A stretch of 64,000 nt of DNA from Pseudomonas sp. SJZ074 (GTDB lineage Bacteria > Pseudomonadota > Gammaproteobacteria > Pseudomonadales > Pseudomonadaceae). The notes beneath the pieces were generated by a model. That model was not told where the DNA came from and ran no database searches. It saw only the letters and a program-made list of their open reading frames with translations. Made by a program: the position numbers and the translations under genes. Positions 1 through 8,219 of this stretch are shown here, in pieces (within the stretch, counting starts at the first letter, position 1; each line of letters begins with the position of its first letter). The stretch covers positions 23,703-87,702 of the forward strand of contig NZ_VIUE01000026.1 in NCBI RefSeq assembly GCF_007828215.1, written 5' to 3'.

Positions 1-287
1 CAGAAATCGTGCTCGACAATCAACGACAGCTCATCGGCTTCGAAAAACCCTTCCAGCAACAACACCGGCGCACGAATTCCGCCGGCCCGCAGTTCCAAGG
101 CCTCTTCGATGCAAGCCACCGCAAACCCGTCCGCGGTGTCCTGCAAAGCCTCGGCGCAACGTACCGCACCATGCCCGTAGGCATCGGCCTTGATCACTGC
201 AAGGGCCTTGGCCCCCGTGACGTCGCGAGCCAGTTGGTAATTGTGGCGCAGAGCTTGAAGATCGATAAGGGCGCGGGCAGGACGCAT
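1..287 (-). CDS. dadX: Alanine racemase, catabolic (partial, N-terminal 95 residues)
   Basis: The protein is the N-terminal part of a PLP-dependent alanine racemase, which interconverts L- and D-alanine so that DadA can oxidise the D form. The visible start reads MRPARALIDLQALRHNYQLA and continues into AVIKADAYGHG, the motif carrying the lysine that binds PLP. The reading frame stays open to the window edge, so the gene is cut by the window and not broken. It is the last gene of the dad cluster on this strand (dadA, a Rid gene, then dadX), which points to the catabolic enzyme and not the biosynthetic Alr. Only the ATG at 287 fits the family's N-terminus. Confidence 0.93.
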   Translation of the reverse strand, partial: MRPARALIDLQALRHNYQLARDVTGAKALAVIKADAYGHGAVRCAEALQDTADGFAVACIEEALELRAGGIRAPVLLLEGFFEADELSLIVEHDF

Positions 288-379
288 GACGGCAGGCTTC
301 TAGGCAAACATGAAAAAACCGGCGCCGGCTGATGGCGTGAACCACCAACAGCGCCGGGAGAGGGATCGTTTCGACAGCT

Positions 380-733
380 TTAAGGCAGCGCGGCCACAAC
401 TGACAGCTCCACCAGGATTTCCGGCTCGCACAGCTTGGCTTCGACCGTGGCTCGGGCCGGTGCCACCCCATTGGGCAACCATTTGTCCCAGACAGCGTTC
501 ATGCCCGCAAAGTTGGCCTCGATGTCCTTCAAGTAGATCGTGACCGACAGCAACCGGCTCTTATCGGTCCCGGCCAGGTCCAGTAAACGCTCTATATTGG
601 CCAGAGTCTCGCGGGTCTGCTGCTCGATACCGGCGCTCATGTCGTCGCCGACTTGCCCGGCCAGGTAAACGGTGCCGTTGTGCACGACCACTTGGCTCAT
701 GCGGTCATTGGTGAGCTGGCGCTGGATTGCCAT
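380..733 (-). CDS. Rid family (RidA/YjgF-like) imine deaminase of the dad operon
   Basis: A 117-residue protein of the YjgF/YER057c/UK114 (Rid) family. Members hydrolyse reactive enamines and imines released by PLP enzymes and amino acid oxidases. The C-terminal half keeps the family arginine in PARATVEAKL and a following glutamate. The frame opens further upstream, but the ATG at 733 is preferred because AGGAGT sits just ahead of it and the product then matches family length. The start lies inside the 3' end of dadA (29 bp overlap), so the two are probably translationally coupled. The inferred job is to clear the imino acid produced by DadA. The precise Rid subfamily is not certain. Confidence 0.9.
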   Translation of the reverse strand: MAIQRQLTNDRMSQVVVHNGTVYLAGQVGDDMSAGIEQQTRETLANIERLLDLAGTDKSRLLSVTIYLKDIEANFAGMNAVWDKWLPNGVAPARATVEAKLCEPEILVELSVVAALP

Positions 734-2012
734 GTTTTGCAGACTCCTGAAATTTGCTGCTGCCATAACGGGAAATATCGAGACCTTCGGCACTGATCTG
801 CGGCTTTTTCTTCGCCATCAGGTCCGCCAGCAAGCGACCGGAGCCACAGGCCATGGTCCAGCCGAGGGTGCCGTGGCCGGTGTTCAGGAACAGATTCTTG
901 AACGGGGTAGCGCCAACGATCGGCGTGCCATCCGGCGTGGTCGGACGCAAACCGGTCCAGAAACTGGCCTGGGCCAGATCGCCGCCCTGAGGATAAAGGT
1001 CGTTGACGATCATCTCCAGGGTTTCACGGCGACGAGGATTGAGCGACAGGTCAAAACCGGCGATTTCCGCCATACCGCCCACACGGATACGGTTATCGAA
1101 GCGGGTGATCGCGACCTTGTAGGTTTCGTCGAGAATGGTCGAAGTCGGCGCCATCGCCGGGTTGGTGATCGGCACGGTCAGGGAATAACCCTTGAGCGGA
1201 TACACCGGAGCACGGATACCCAGGGGCTTGAGAAGTTGCGGCGAATAGCTGCCCAGGGCCAGGACATAGCGGTCGGCGGTTTCCAGTTTGCCATCGATCC
1301 AGACGCCATTGATGCGGTCACCGGCCTGGTCCAGGCGCTGGATATCCTGGCCGAAGCGGAACTCGACACCCAGCTTCACGGCCATTTCCGCCAAGCGCGT
1401 GGTAAACATCTGGCAGTCGCCGGTCTGGTCGTTGGGCAGACGCAAGGCGCCGGCCAGGATGTCGGTGACGTTCGCCAGGGCCGGCTCGACCCGTGCAATG
1501 CCTTCGCGGTCGAGCACTTCGAACGGCACACCGGACTCCTTCAGCACGGCGATGTCCTTGGCCGCGCCATCGAGCTGTGCCTGGGTGCGGAACAATTGTG
1601 TAGTTCCCAGGCTACGGCCTTCGTAGGCAATGCCGGTTTCGGCGCGCAGCTCGTCGAGGCAATCGCGGCTGTACTCGGACAGGCGCACCATGCGCTCCTT
1701 GTTGATGGCATAACGGCTGGCGGTGCAGTTGCGCAGCATCTGTGCCATCCACAAGTACTGGTCGATATCGGCGGTCGCCTTGATGGCCAGCGGTGCGTGG
1801 CGCTGCAACAGCCATTTGATGGCCTTGAGCGGCACGCCTGGCGCGGCCCAAGGCGAGGCATAGCCCGGCGACACCTGGCCGGCGTTGGCGAAACTGGTTT
1901 CCATGGCAGGCGCCGGCTGACGGTCGACTACCACCACTTCGAACCCGGCCCGCGCCAGGTAGTAAGCACTGACGGTACCGATGACGCCGCTACCCAAGAC
2001 CAGAACACGCAT
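705..2012 (-). CDS. dadA: D-amino acid dehydrogenase small subunit
   Basis: DadA is an FAD enzyme that oxidatively deaminates D-alanine and other D-amino acids to 2-oxo acids and passes electrons to the respiratory chain. The product is 435 residues, the usual family length. It starts with the dinucleotide-binding fold MRVLVLGSGVIGTVSAYYLA (GxGxxG) and ends with the conserved LNTGHGTLGWTMACGSGRLL segment that completes the FAD domain. The gene lies divergent from the Lrp-type regulator dadR and upstream of a Rid deaminase gene and dadX, the standard Pseudomonas dad arrangement. Regulation by DadR with alanine as effector is established for the P. aeruginosa system and is inferred here. Confidence 0.96.
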   Translation of the reverse strand: MRVLVLGSGVIGTVSAYYLARAGFEVVVVDRQPAPAMETSFANAGQVSPGYASPWAAPGVPLKAIKWLLQRHAPLAIKATADIDQYLWMAQMLRNCTASRYAINKERMVRLSEYSRDCLDELRAETGIAYEGRSLGTTQLFRTQAQLDGAAKDIAVLKESGVPFEVLDREGIARVEPALANVTDILAGALRLPNDQTGDCQMFTTRLAEMAVKLGVEFRFGQDIQRLDQAGDRINGVWIDGKLETADRYVLALGSYSPQLLKPLGIRAPVYPLKGYSLTVPITNPAMAPTSTILDETYKVAITRFDNRIRVGGMAEIAGFDLSLNPRRRETLEMIVNDLYPQGGDLAQASFWTGLRPTTPDGTPIVGATPFKNLFLNTGHGTLGWTMACGSGRLLADLMAKKKPQISAEGLDISRYGSSKFQESAKHGNPAPAHQ

Positions 2013-2168
2013 GTTGTCGCCCTCATCGCGGGAGAACCGCTGACGTTTGTTGTACAGAACCGTAATGAGCGCAGTGTAAAAAAGAATAGGCAGTGCTTTT
2101 CACTATATAAATGCCTATATTTGGCGAGAATTCTCGGCAAAAACCCTTTTCACGGAGGCGCATCCCCT
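2013..2168. promoter_or_regulatory. dadA-dadR divergent promoter region with a 12-bp palindrome
   Basis: This 156-bp gap between the divergent dadA and dadR genes should hold both promoters. It contains an AT-rich stretch (CACTATATAAATGCC, 2101-2115) and a perfect palindrome CGAGAATTCTCG at 2125-2136. Lrp-family regulators bind degenerate, often palindromic, AT-containing sites, so the palindrome is a candidate DadR contact. That assignment is inference; the palindrome itself is read directly. Confidence 0.5.
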
Positions 2169-2657
2169 GTGCGTACCAATACCCAGACCAAGCGCGAGCT
2201 GGACAAAATCGACCGCAACATCCTGCGTATCCTCCAGGCGGACGGTCGGATCTCCTTCACCGAGCTGGGAGAAAAGGTCGGTCTCTCCACAACGCCCTGC
2301 ACCGAGCGGGTACGGCGCCTGGAGCGCGAAGGGATCATCATGGGCTACAACGCCCGGCTCAACCCGCAGCACCTGAAGGGCAGCCTGCTGGTGTTCGTCG
2401 AGATCAGCCTCGATTACAAATCCGGCGACACCTTTGAAGAGTTCCGACGTGCCGTGCTGAAACTGCCTCATGTGTTGGAATGCCATCTGGTGTCGGGGGA
2501 TTTCGACTACCTGGTGAAGGCGCGGATTTCCGAGATGGCCTCGTACCGCAAACTGCTGGGCGACATCCTGCTCAAACTGCCCCATGTGCGGGAGTCCAAG
2601 AGCTATATCGTGATGGAAGAGGTTAAAGAGAGCCTGAACCTGCCGATCCCCGATTGA
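2169..2657 (+). CDS. dadR: Lrp/AsnC family regulator of D-alanine catabolism
   Basis: A 162-residue Lrp/AsnC regulator. The N-terminal AsnC helix-turn-helix spans about residues 10-60 (LDKIDRNILRILQADGRISF, then TELGEKVGLSTTPCTERVRR). A C-terminal RAM/ACT-like effector domain covers about 68-150 (GSLLVFVEISL, LECHLVSGDFDYLVKAR). The chosen start is a GTG at 2169 behind a GGAGG sequence, giving the family N-terminus (M/V)RTNTQTKREL. The same frame is open far upstream, but only as antisense to dadA. Its divergent position next to dadA matches P. aeruginosa DadR, an alanine-responsive activator of dadAX. Confidence 0.94.
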   Translation: MRTNTQTKRELDKIDRNILRILQADGRISFTELGEKVGLSTTPCTERVRRLEREGIIMGYNARLNPQHLKGSLLVFVEISLDYKSGDTFEEFRRAVLKLPHVLECHLVSGDFDYLVKARISEMASYRKLLGDILLKLPHVRESKSYIVMEEVKESLNLPIPD

Positions 2658-2685
2658 GTCCAGCACTAGAAGGCGCGCGTCCGGG

Positions 2686-2787
2686 ACCGCTTTCGCGAGC
2701 AAGCCCGCTCCCACAATGGTCTTGCGGCGAACCCATTTCTTGGGAACGGTAGAGATTCCATGTGGGAGCGGGCTTGCTCGCGAAAGC
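2686..2787. repeat. REP pair (inverted)
   Basis: Two inverted copies of the Pseudomonas REP sequence: GCTTTCGCGAGCAAGCCCGC followed by TCCCACAA (about 2689-2716) and its reverse complement TGTGGGAGCGGGCTTGCTCG (2761 onward). The pair sits between the convergent dadR and ykgJ-like genes and can form a long hairpin in either transcript. Confidence 0.85.
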
Positions 2788-2808
2788 CGCGACGCGGTCT
2801 CCCGATGA

Positions 2809-3162
2809 TCAGACCAACACCTGCCGATTGGCAGCCATGTAATCATGGATCTGCTTCTCGACCCGGGGATGGATCAGCTCCACCGGCCGCCGCCCATTGG
2901 GGCACGGCAGCGTCGCCGTGGTACCGAACAACCGGCAGATCAGCGGCCGCTCGTCATACACGGTGCAACCGTTCGGCCCCAGGTGCACGCAATCGAGTGC
3001 TTCCAGGGCGGCGTCCTGTTCGGCGCGGGTCTTGCGCGGCAGGCGGGCCATTTCCTCGGGTGAGGTGGTCACCGGCCCGCAGCAGTCGTGGCAACCGGGC
3101 ACGCATTCGAATGAAGGAATCTGCTGGCGCAGCGTGCGGACTTTTTGACTGTTGCAACTCAT
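2809..3162 (-). CDS. YkgJ family cysteine cluster protein
   Basis: A 117-residue protein of the YkgJ/Fe-S-oxidoreductase-like CxxCxxCC family (UPF0153), proposed to bind zinc or iron through clustered cysteines. The motifs are visible: CVPGCHDCCG near residues 20-29, then CVHLGPNGCTVYDERPLICR further on. There is no signal peptide, so it is probably cytoplasmic. It is transcribed convergently with dadR across a REP pair and divergently from the amine oxidase gene at 3309. Its biochemical role in Pseudomonas is unknown; the family call is firm, the function is not. Confidence 0.88.
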   Translation of the reverse strand: MSCNSQKVRTLRQQIPSFECVPGCHDCCGPVTTSPEEMARLPRKTRAEQDAALEALDCVHLGPNGCTVYDERPLICRLFGTTATLPCPNGRRPVELIHPRVEKQIHDYMAANRQVLV

Positions 3163-3308
3163 CGAGGCGGTTACCTGATCGGGACTGGTCCGGATTCTGC
3201 CCTAAAAGCCGTGTACCAGACAGCGCCAGCCGACCACTGTTGCCGACGGAGGAATCCGCGGCTTATGCTCCGTAAAATTTCTCAAACACAATAATCAGGA
3301 TTACGCAC

Positions 3309-4622
3309 ATGAACGCCCGTGTTCAGCAACCGGTCCCGAGCCACGCGCACGCCGCCTCTTACTACGCCGCCAGCAGCCTGCCGCAACCGGACCATCCGTT
3401 GCTGCAAGGCGAGCTGTTGGCGGATGTCTGCGTGGTCGGTGGCGGGTTCTCGGGGCTGAACACGGCCATCGAACTGGCCGAGCGCGGCATGAGCGTCGTG
3501 TTGCTGGAAGCACACAAGATCGGCTGGGGGGCCAGTGGGCGTAACGGCGGCCAGTTGATCCGCGGTGTCGGCCATGGCCTGGATCAGTTCGCTCCGGTGA
3601 TCGGTACCGAGGGCGTCCGCCAGATGAAACTCATGGGCCTTGAGGCAGTGGAAATCGTCCGGCAGCGCGTCGAGCGTTTTCAGATCGCTTGCGATCTCAC
3701 CTGGGGGTACTGCGACCTCGCCAACAAACCCGCCGACCTGGAAGGCTTCGCCGAGGACGCCGAGGAACTGCGCAGCCTGGGCTATCGTCACCCGACCCGG
3801 CTGCTGCAAGCCCATGAGATGCACAGCGTGGTCGGCTCGGACCGCTATGTCGGTGGCCTGATCGACATGGGCTCCGGGCATTTGCACCCGCTGAACCTGG
3901 CCTTGGGCGAAGCCGACGCCGCGCAGCGGCTAGGGGTCAGGTTGTTCGAGCAATCGGCGGTGACCCGGATCGATTACGGCCCTGAAGTGCAGGTGCATAC
4001 CGAGCATGGCTCGGTTCGCGCCAAGACCCTGGTGCTCGGTTGCAATGCCTACCTCAACGGCCTCAACAAGGAATTGAGCGGCAAGGTACTGCCCGCTGGC
4101 AGCTACATCATCGCCACTGAGCCTTTGAGCCAGGCTCAGGCCCAGGCGTTGTTGCCACAGAACATGGCGGTCTGTGACCAGAGGGTGGCGCTGGATTACT
4201 ACCGGCTTTCGGCGGATCGCCGCTTGCTGTTCGGCGGCGCCTGCCATTATTCGGGCCGCAACCCGCAGGACATTGCCGCTTATATGCGTCCGAAAATGCT
4301 CAAGGTCTTCCCGCAGTTGGCACACGTGAAGATCGACTATCAATGGGGCGGGATGATCGGCATCGGCGCCAACCGCCTACCGCAGATCGGCCGACTCAAA
4401 GACCAGCCCAACGTGTACTTCGCCCAAGCCTATTCCGGCCATGGCGTGAACGCCACGCACCTGGCCGGCAAGCTGCTGGCCGAAGCCATCAGTGGACAGC
4501 AAGGCGGCGGGTTCGATCTGTTCGCCCAGGTCCCGCACATCACCTTCCCCGGCGGCAAGCACCTGCGCTCACCGCTGCTGGCGTTGGGGATGTTATGGCA
4601 CAGGTTGAAAGAGTTGGTTTGA
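3309..4622 (+). CDS. FAD-dependent amine oxidase, PuuB-like (gamma-glutamylputrescine oxidase family)
   Basis: A 437-residue DAO-fold flavoprotein resembling PuuB/PauB, which oxidise gamma-glutamylated or free amines to aldehydes. The FAD-binding motif VCVVGGGFSGLNTAIELAER lies near residues 40-60, followed by the WGASGRNGGQL loop typical of the family. The C-terminal GHGVNATHLAGKLLAEAI completes the flavin domain. The start ATG at 3309 follows an AATCAGGATT sequence. The aldehyde product is the natural substrate type of the PuuC/KauB-like dehydrogenase at 9520-11013, which supports a polyamine role. The exact amine cannot be read from the sequence. Confidence 0.9.
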   Translation: MNARVQQPVPSHAHAASYYAASSLPQPDHPLLQGELLADVCVVGGGFSGLNTAIELAERGMSVVLLEAHKIGWGASGRNGGQLIRGVGHGLDQFAPVIGTEGVRQMKLMGLEAVEIVRQRVERFQIACDLTWGYCDLANKPADLEGFAEDAEELRSLGYRHPTRLLQAHEMHSVVGSDRYVGGLIDMGSGHLHPLNLALGEADAAQRLGVRLFEQSAVTRIDYGPEVQVHTEHGSVRAKTLVLGCNAYLNGLNKELSGKVLPAGSYIIATEPLSQAQAQALLPQNMAVCDQRVALDYYRLSADRRLLFGGACHYSGRNPQDIAAYMRPKMLKVFPQLAHVKIDYQWGGMIGIGANRLPQIGRLKDQPNVYFAQAYSGHGVNATHLAGKLLAEAISGQQGGGFDLFAQVPHITFPGGKHLRSPLLALGMLWHRLKELV

Positions 4623-4658
4623 TCCAATGACACATAGGTGAGCCTAATGTTGTTTTTG

Positions 4659-4686
4659 TGGCGAGGGGATTTATCCCCTCGCCACG
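4659..4686. repeat. Short palindromic repeat (GTGGCGAGGGG...CCCCTCGCCAC)
   Basis: A perfect inverted repeat with GTGGCGAGGGG and CCCCTCGCCAC arms around a short ATTTAT loop, placed between the convergent amine oxidase and DUF1127 genes. A related sequence recurs near 55424-55449. It is a dispersed repeat of fluorescent pseudomonads and could act as a transcript-end hairpin, but it lacks a clear U-tract. Confidence 0.7.
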
Positions 4687-4688
4687 GA

Positions 4689-4934
4689 TCAGCTACGCCA
4701 GAAAGGCTTTAAGCCCTCCTCCCGCGCCTGCTGCCGACTCATCCCGATATCACGCAACTGTTCGGGTGTCAGCTCGAGCAAGACTCGGCGTGTATGCAGG
4801 CGATGCCAGAACAAGTCCCAGCGGCTCAGGCAGGCTGGGGCAGTTCGAAAGCTTGCGCCGCGAAGTCCCTTTTCCTGTCCTGCCTCCAGTTCCTGACTGT
4901 GTAGCGTCAGCCGCACATCGCTCAAGCCGTTCAT
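4689..4934 (-). CDS. DUF1127 domain small protein
   Basis: An 81-residue protein whose C-terminal half is a DUF1127 (YjiS-like) domain: WHRLHTRRVLLELTPEQLRD followed by IGMSRQQAREEGLKPFWRS. The first 35 residues are poorly conserved in appearance. Short DUF1127 proteins are linked in other proteobacteria to RNA binding and to phosphate or carbon metabolism, but nothing here fixes a role. The gene is divergent from the MocR regulator at 5114, and their shared 179-bp gap holds the regulator's likely operator, so it may be a direct target of that regulator. Confidence 0.87.
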   Translation of the reverse strand: MNGLSDVRLTLHSQELEAGQEKGLRGASFRTAPACLSRWDLFWHRLHTRRVLLELTPEQLRDIGMSRQQAREEGLKPFWRS

Positions 4935-4996
4935 TTTCGTCGCTCCTGTTTACTTGGGTAGCCAGAGGTTTCATGATGCGCGGACGGCCAGAATCG

Positions 4997-5034
4997 ATAC
5001 AGATTCAACATCTGTATTTTATTTGCATACAGAT
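4997..5034. promoter_or_regulatory. Candidate MocR operator: three ATACAGAT half-sites
   Basis: ATACAGAT occurs at 4997-5004 and 5027-5034 as direct repeats with start points 30 bp apart, and its exact reverse complement ATCTGTAT lies at 5010-5017. MocR-type regulators such as PdxR and GabR are known to bind direct repeats, sometimes with an inverted copy, at divergent promoters. The position between the DUF1127 gene and the MocR gene fits that pattern. Binding is inferred; the repeats are exact. Confidence 0.65.
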
Positions 5035-5113
5035 AAGGCCTTTTTGCCACTGAATGCTGTTTTTACCGGCCAACTGTATTGGTTACCTGTTGCCCACCTA
5101 TCGAGAGCGCGCC

Positions 5114-6547
5114 ATGACCCTCTACGTGAACCTCGCCGAATTGCTTGGCACCCGCATCGAACAGGGTTTCTATCGCCCCGGCGACCGGCTGCCGTCGGTG
5201 CGGGCTTTGAGTACGGAACATGGCGTCAGCCTGAGTACGGTGCAGCAGGCCTATCGCGTGCTGGAGGACAACGGACTGGCAATGCCGAAACCCAAGTCCG
5301 GCTATTTCGTCCCGATCAGCCGCGAACTGCCGGACTTGCCAGCGATAGGCCGTCCGGCCCAGCGTCCCGTGGACATTTCACAGTGGGACCAGGTGCTGGA
5401 ACTGATTCGCGCCGTGCCACGCAAAGAAGTGGTGCAACTGGGGCGCGGCATGCCGGACATCCATTCGCCGACCATGAAGCCGCTGCTGCGCAGCCTGGCG
5501 CAGATCAGCCGTCGGCAAGACATGCCCGGCCTGTATTACGACAACATCTACGGCAACCTTGCGTTACGCGAACAGATTGCCCGCCTGTTGCTGGATTCAG
5601 GCTGTCAGTTGGGGGCCAACGACCTGATTGTCACCACCGGCTGCCACGAAGCGCTGTCGGTCAGCATTCGCGCCACCTGCGAACCAGGCGATATCGTCGC
5701 GGTGGATTCGCCCAGCTTCCACGGCGCCATGCAAACCCTCAAGGGCCTGGGCATGAAGGCCATGGAGATCCCCACCGACCCGCTTACCGGCATCAGCCTG
5801 GAGGCATTGGAACTGGCGCTGGAGCAATGGCCGATCAAGGCCATACAGTTGACGCCCAGCTGTAACAACCCGCTGGGCTACATCATGCCGGAAGCGAACA
5901 AACGCGCGTTGTTGACCCTGGCTCAGCGCTTCGACGTGGCGATCATCGAAGACGATGTGTATGGGGATCTGGCCTACACCTACCCACGACCCCGCACGAT
6001 CAAGTCCTTCGACGAGGATGGCCGCGTCCTGCTTTGCAGCTCCTTTTCCAAGACCCTGGCGCCGGGCCTGCGAGTGGGCTGGGTCGCACCCGGGCGGTAT
6101 CTGGAACGGGTGCTGCACATGAAGTACATCAGCACCGGCTCCACCGCGCCGCAGCCGCAGATCGCCATCGCCGAGTTTCTCAAGAACAGGCATTTCGAAC
6201 CTCATTTGCGCCGGATGCGCACGCAATACCAGCGTAATCGCGACGTGATGATCGACTGGGTCAGCCGCTACTTTCCATCAGGCACCCGCGCCAGTCGTCC
6301 CCGGGGCAGCTTCATGCTGTGGGTCGAATTGCCCGAAGGTTTCGATACCCTGAAGCTCAACCGGGTCTTGCATGACAAAGGTGTGCAGGTTGCGGTCGGC
6401 AGCATTTTTTCGGCATCGGGCAAGTACCGCAATTGCCTGCGAATGAACTACGCTGCCAAGCCAACGGCACAGATCGAGGAGGCTGTGCGCAAGGTAGGGA
6501 CCGCCGCCATCGCGCTGTTGAACGAAACCCAAGGCGACGGCGTCTGA
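5114..6547 (+). CDS. MocR/PdxR family GntR-type regulator with aminotransferase domain
   Basis: A 477-residue MocR regulator. An N-terminal GntR winged helix covers about residues 1-75 (YRPGDRLPSVRALSTEHGVS then LSTVQQAYRVLEDNGLA), joined to a fold-type I aminotransferase-like domain. The PLP lysine is in CSSFSKTLAPGLRVGW, and the TPSCNNPLGY and IIEDDVYGDLAY segments line the cofactor pocket. The ATG at 5114 is chosen because the protein then starts directly with the winged-helix domain; the frame is open 20 codons further up. The effector is presumably an amino compound forming an aldimine with PLP. Targets are likely the divergent DUF1127 gene and itself. Confidence 0.9.
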   Translation: MTLYVNLAELLGTRIEQGFYRPGDRLPSVRALSTEHGVSLSTVQQAYRVLEDNGLAMPKPKSGYFVPISRELPDLPAIGRPAQRPVDISQWDQVLELIRAVPRKEVVQLGRGMPDIHSPTMKPLLRSLAQISRRQDMPGLYYDNIYGNLALREQIARLLLDSGCQLGANDLIVTTGCHEALSVSIRATCEPGDIVAVDSPSFHGAMQTLKGLGMKAMEIPTDPLTGISLEALELALEQWPIKAIQLTPSCNNPLGYIMPEANKRALLTLAQRFDVAIIEDDVYGDLAYTYPRPRTIKSFDEDGRVLLCSSFSKTLAPGLRVGWVAPGRYLERVLHMKYISTGSTAPQPQIAIAEFLKNRHFEPHLRRMRTQYQRNRDVMIDWVSRYFPSGTRASRPRGSFMLWVELPEGFDTLKLNRVLHDKGVQVAVGSIFSASGKYRNCLRMNYAAKPTAQIEEAVRKVGTAAIALLNETQGDGV

Positions 6548-6608
6548 ATTCTACTCAGGGAAGCAGCACCCGACAGTCAATCAACGCCAACAAGCGGAAC
6601 GATCCTAC

Positions 6609-8177
6609 GTGAGATCCAAACCGATCCTGCCTACGCTACTGCTTGTCGCCTCCCTGTCGGGAGGCTGTGCCAGCGTTGATATCACCCGCGAGCCCTCCCA
6701 GGCACTGCCTGCCTCCGAATCTTCATTCGGACGCTCCGTCCAGACCCAGGCCGCACCCCACGAAGGACGCTCGGGGTTTCGTCTGCTCTCCAACAGTACC
6801 GATGCCTTTACCGCCCGGGCCGAGCTGATTCGCAACGCGCAAAGCAGCCTCGACCTGCAGTACTACATCGTTCACGACGGCATCAGCACCCGGATGCTGG
6901 TGGACGAGGTGCTCAAGGCCGCCGACCGGGGCGTGCGTGTGCGGATCCTGCTGGACGACACCACCAGCGATGGCCAGGAGCAAATCATTTCGACCCTCGG
7001 TGCTCATCCGCGGATCCAGATCCGCCTGTTCAACCCGTTGCACCTGGGACGCGCCACCGGCGTGACCCGCAGCCTCGGCCGTTTGTTCAACCTTTCGCTG
7101 CAACATCGGCGGATGCACAACAAGCTTTGGCTGGCGGACAACAGCATGGCCATCGTCGGCGGGCGCAACCTGGGGGATGAATACTTCGATGCCGAGCCTC
7201 ACCTGAACTTCACGGATATCGACCTGCTCGGCGTCGGTCCGGTGGCTGAACAGTTGGGGCACAGTTTCGATCAGTACTGGAACAGCGCCCTGAGCAAGCC
7301 CATCGAACAATTCCTGTCCCATCGGCCCACCGCCAAGGACCTGGCCAACAGCCGCCTGCGCCTGCAAGAGTCCCTGGAACAGACGCAAAAGGAGAATCAC
7401 GCGCTGTACCAGCAGTTGGCCGCCTACCGGACCCAGCCGCGGCTGGATATCTGGCGCAACGAGTTGGTCTGGGCCTGGAACCAGGCGCTGTGGGATGCGC
7501 CCAGCAAGGTCCTGGCCAAGGACGAGCCCGATCCGCACCTGCTGTTGACCACGCAACTGAGCCCTGAACTGGCGGGGGTCAGCAAGGAACTGATCATGAT
7601 CTCGGCTTATTTCGTGCCGGGACAGCCTGGGTTGGTGTACCTGACCAGCCGCGCCGATGCCGGCGTGTCGGTCAGCCTGCTGACCAACTCCCTGGAGGCC
7701 ACCGACGTGCCGGCGGTGCACGGCGGTTACGCGCCCTATCGCAAGGCGCTGCTGCAGCATGGCGTGCGGCTGTTCGAGTTGCGGCGCCAACCCGGGGATA
7801 CGGGTGGCAGCAGCCCTCACCTGTTCTACAGCAAGTCCTACGGCGAATCGGACTCGAGCCTGCACAGCAAGGCGATCATTTTTGACCAGCAGAAATCATT
7901 CATCGGCTCATTCAATTTCGACCCACGCTCAGTGCTGTGGAACACCGAGGTTGGCGTGTTGGTGGACAGCCCTGAACTCGCCGGCCAGGTCCGTGACCTG
8001 GCCTTGCAGGGCATGGCACCGGCCCTGAGTTACCAGGCGCGACTGAAAGATGGAAAACTCGTCTGGACCACCGAAGACAACGGCAAACTCCACGACCTGG
8101 ATCGTGAACCCGGTAGCTGGTGGCGCCGGTTCAATGCCTGGTTTGCGACAACGGTGGGGTTGGAGCGGATGCTGTAG
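6609..8177 (+). CDS. Phospholipase D family lipoprotein (cardiolipin synthase-like)
   Basis: A 522-residue protein with two HKD phosphodiesterase motifs: HRRMHNKLWLADNSMAIVGG in the first half and HSKAIIFDQQKSFIGSFNFD in the second. This is the arrangement of the bilobal phospholipase D superfamily (cardiolipin synthases, nucleases, phospholipases). The N-terminus is a lipoprotein signal with lipobox LSGGC at about residues 16-20, so the enzyme is predicted to be anchored in the envelope facing the periplasm. That placement differs from the integral-membrane ClsA type. The start is a GTG at 6609. Substrate is not determinable; cardiolipin synthesis or remodelling is the favoured guess. Confidence 0.88.
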   Translation: MRSKPILPTLLLVASLSGGCASVDITREPSQALPASESSFGRSVQTQAAPHEGRSGFRLLSNSTDAFTARAELIRNAQSSLDLQYYIVHDGISTRMLVDEVLKAADRGVRVRILLDDTTSDGQEQIISTLGAHPRIQIRLFNPLHLGRATGVTRSLGRLFNLSLQHRRMHNKLWLADNSMAIVGGRNLGDEYFDAEPHLNFTDIDLLGVGPVAEQLGHSFDQYWNSALSKPIEQFLSHRPTAKDLANSRLRLQESLEQTQKENHALYQQLAAYRTQPRLDIWRNELVWAWNQALWDAPSKVLAKDEPDPHLLLTTQLSPELAGVSKELIMISAYFVPGQPGLVYLTSRADAGVSVSLLTNSLEATDVPAVHGGYAPYRKALLQHGVRLFELRRQPGDTGGSSPHLFYSKSYGESDSSLHSKAIIFDQQKSFIGSFNFDPRSVLWNTEVGVLVDSPELAGQVRDLALQGMAPALSYQARLKDGKLVWTTEDNGKLHDLDREPGSWWRRFNAWFATTVGLERML

Positions 8178-8219
8178 GCGCTCCCCCTCGCCACAAAAAG
8201 CTCCCTCGCCCCAGGGTTT

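Noticed and set aside
672..2657. A 661-codon open frame on the plus strand
   Set aside because: Its first 1.5 kb is antisense to dadA with no family features. Only the last 162 codons are a gene (dadR from the GTG at 2169).
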